Shown: piece by piece, positions 5,588-6,044 of the stretch
Position numbering within the stretch: the first letter of the stretch is position 1
Layout: each line of letters begins with the position of its first letter
NCBI GenBank assembly: GCA_035635575.1
Contig: DASQAV010000061.1
Location: 1 to 6,044 of the forward strand
Source: WS-7 sp035635575
Lineage (GTDB): Bacteria > Eisenbacteria > RBG-16-71-46 > SZUA-252
DNA length: 6,044 bases
Direction: 5' to 3'
Position numbers and translations under genes: made by a program
Notes under the pieces: model-generated
What the model was told of the DNA's origin: nothing
Database searches by the model: none
Seen by the model: only the letters and a program-made list of their open reading frames with translations

Positions 5588-6044
5588 ATGCCCGCCAAAT
5601 CCAAGAGCGCCGAAGTCGAGCGGCAGCTCGGCGTGATCCGCTCCGGCATCGAGGAGCTGATCCCCGAAGAGGAGCTCATCCTGAAGCTCGAGCGCTCGAT
5701 CGCCTCCAAGAAACCGCTTCGCGTGAAGCAGGGCTTCGATCCCACCGCGCCCGATATTCACCTGGGGCACACGATCGGACTCCGGAAGCTCCGCCAGTTC
5801 CAGGAGCTCGGGCACCAGGTCGTCCTGATCGTGGGCAGCTACACCGCGCTCGTCGGCGATCCCAGCGGCCGGTCCCAGACCCGTCCCACGCTCACCGAGG
5901 AAAAGGTCCACGCCAACGCGCAGACCTATCTCGATCAGTTCTTCAAGGTCGTCGACAAGTCGAAGACCGAGGTTCGCTGGAACGGCGAATGGTTCAAGAC
6001 CATGAGCTTCGTGGACGTGCTGCGCCTCACCTCGCGGTTCACGG
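5588..6044 (+). CDS. tyrS: Tyrosyl-tRNA synthetase, N-terminal part (cut by window edge)
   Basis: Charges tRNA-Tyr with tyrosine in the cytoplasm. The window holds the first 152 codons of an open frame with no stop. This is the start of a class I Rossmann catalytic domain: QGFDPTAPDIHLGH at 48-61 includes the HIGH-type ATP motif HLGH (58-61), followed by LRKLRQFQELGH and a strand leading into GDPSGRSQTRPTLTEE (90-105). The DPTAPDIHLGHT and GDPSGRS style resembles the Haemophilus/Helicobacter branch of bacterial TyrRS more than the E. coli K-12 enzyme. The KMSKS loop, anticodon-binding region and C-terminal S4-like domain lie beyond the window. The start is ATG 5588; the first dozen residues are lysine-rich and poorly conserved, so a slightly later start cannot be excluded. 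Divergent from the PBP gene across 146 bases, too short for a T-box leader. Confidence 0.95.
   Translation, partial: MPAKSKSAEVERQLGVIRSGIEELIPEEELILKLERSIASKKPLRVKQGFDPTAPDIHLGHTIGLRKLRQFQELGHQVVLIVGSYTALVGDPSGRSQTRPTLTEEKVHANAQTYLDQFFKVVDKSKTEVRWNGEWFKTMSFVDVLRLTSRFT

Noticed and set aside
1..6044. CRISPR array, tRNA/rRNA gene, insertion sequence or prophage remnant
   Set aside because: No spaced direct repeats, cloverleaf-like sequence, terminal inverted repeats or transposase motifs were seen. All long stretches are explained by housekeeping genes.

Overview
This 6,044-base window is GC-rich (about two-thirds G+C, judged by eye) and densely coded. It holds six bacterial chromosomal genes, five complete and one cut by the right edge. 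No phage, IS, CRISPR or RNA gene is visible. The genes point to a free-living, peptidoglycan-containing, high-GC bacterium. The protein styles would fit lineages such as Eisenbacteria, Gemmatimonadota or the former Deltaproteobacteria, but the window cannot settle the phylum.

Left part (about 1-3330, + strand): a leader region is followed by a tight four-gene cluster. The genes are alanine racemase (alr), a 77-residue stand-alone protein resembling the Tudor-like C-terminal domain of PcrA/UvrD helicases, cytidine deaminase (cdd), and a thymidine/pyrimidine-nucleoside phosphorylase (deoA type). Gaps are 11 nt, an 8-nt overlap, and 10 nt, so one transcript is likely. The last two enzymes form a salvage route: cytidine is deaminated to uridine, then split by phosphate into uracil and (deoxy)ribose-1-phosphate. 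Alr supplies D-alanine for the cell wall. A four-copy 9-bp tandem repeat sits at the Tudor/cdd junction and is read in two frames.

Middle (3327-5441, - strand): a complete class A penicillin-binding protein (PBP1A type) runs towards deoA. The two stop codons share a CTAG, so the coding regions overlap by 4 bp with no room for a terminator between them.

Right part (5442-6044): a 146-bp divergent intergenic region carries a good sigma-70-like promoter for the PBP gene, an inverted repeat wrapped around its -10 box, and a candidate extended -10 just before tyrosyl-tRNA synthetase (tyrS). The tyrS gene runs off the right edge after 152 codons.

Alr and the PBP both serve peptidoglycan synthesis, at the precursor and polymerisation stages, but lie in separate transcription units. 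I found no evidence of a wholly new multi-gene system. The observations most worth checking are the stand-alone Tudor-like gene, the dual-frame repeat at its end, and changes at normally conserved positions in Alr (Glu at the carbamyl-lysine site) and in the phosphorylase (Val at a phosphate-binding Ser).
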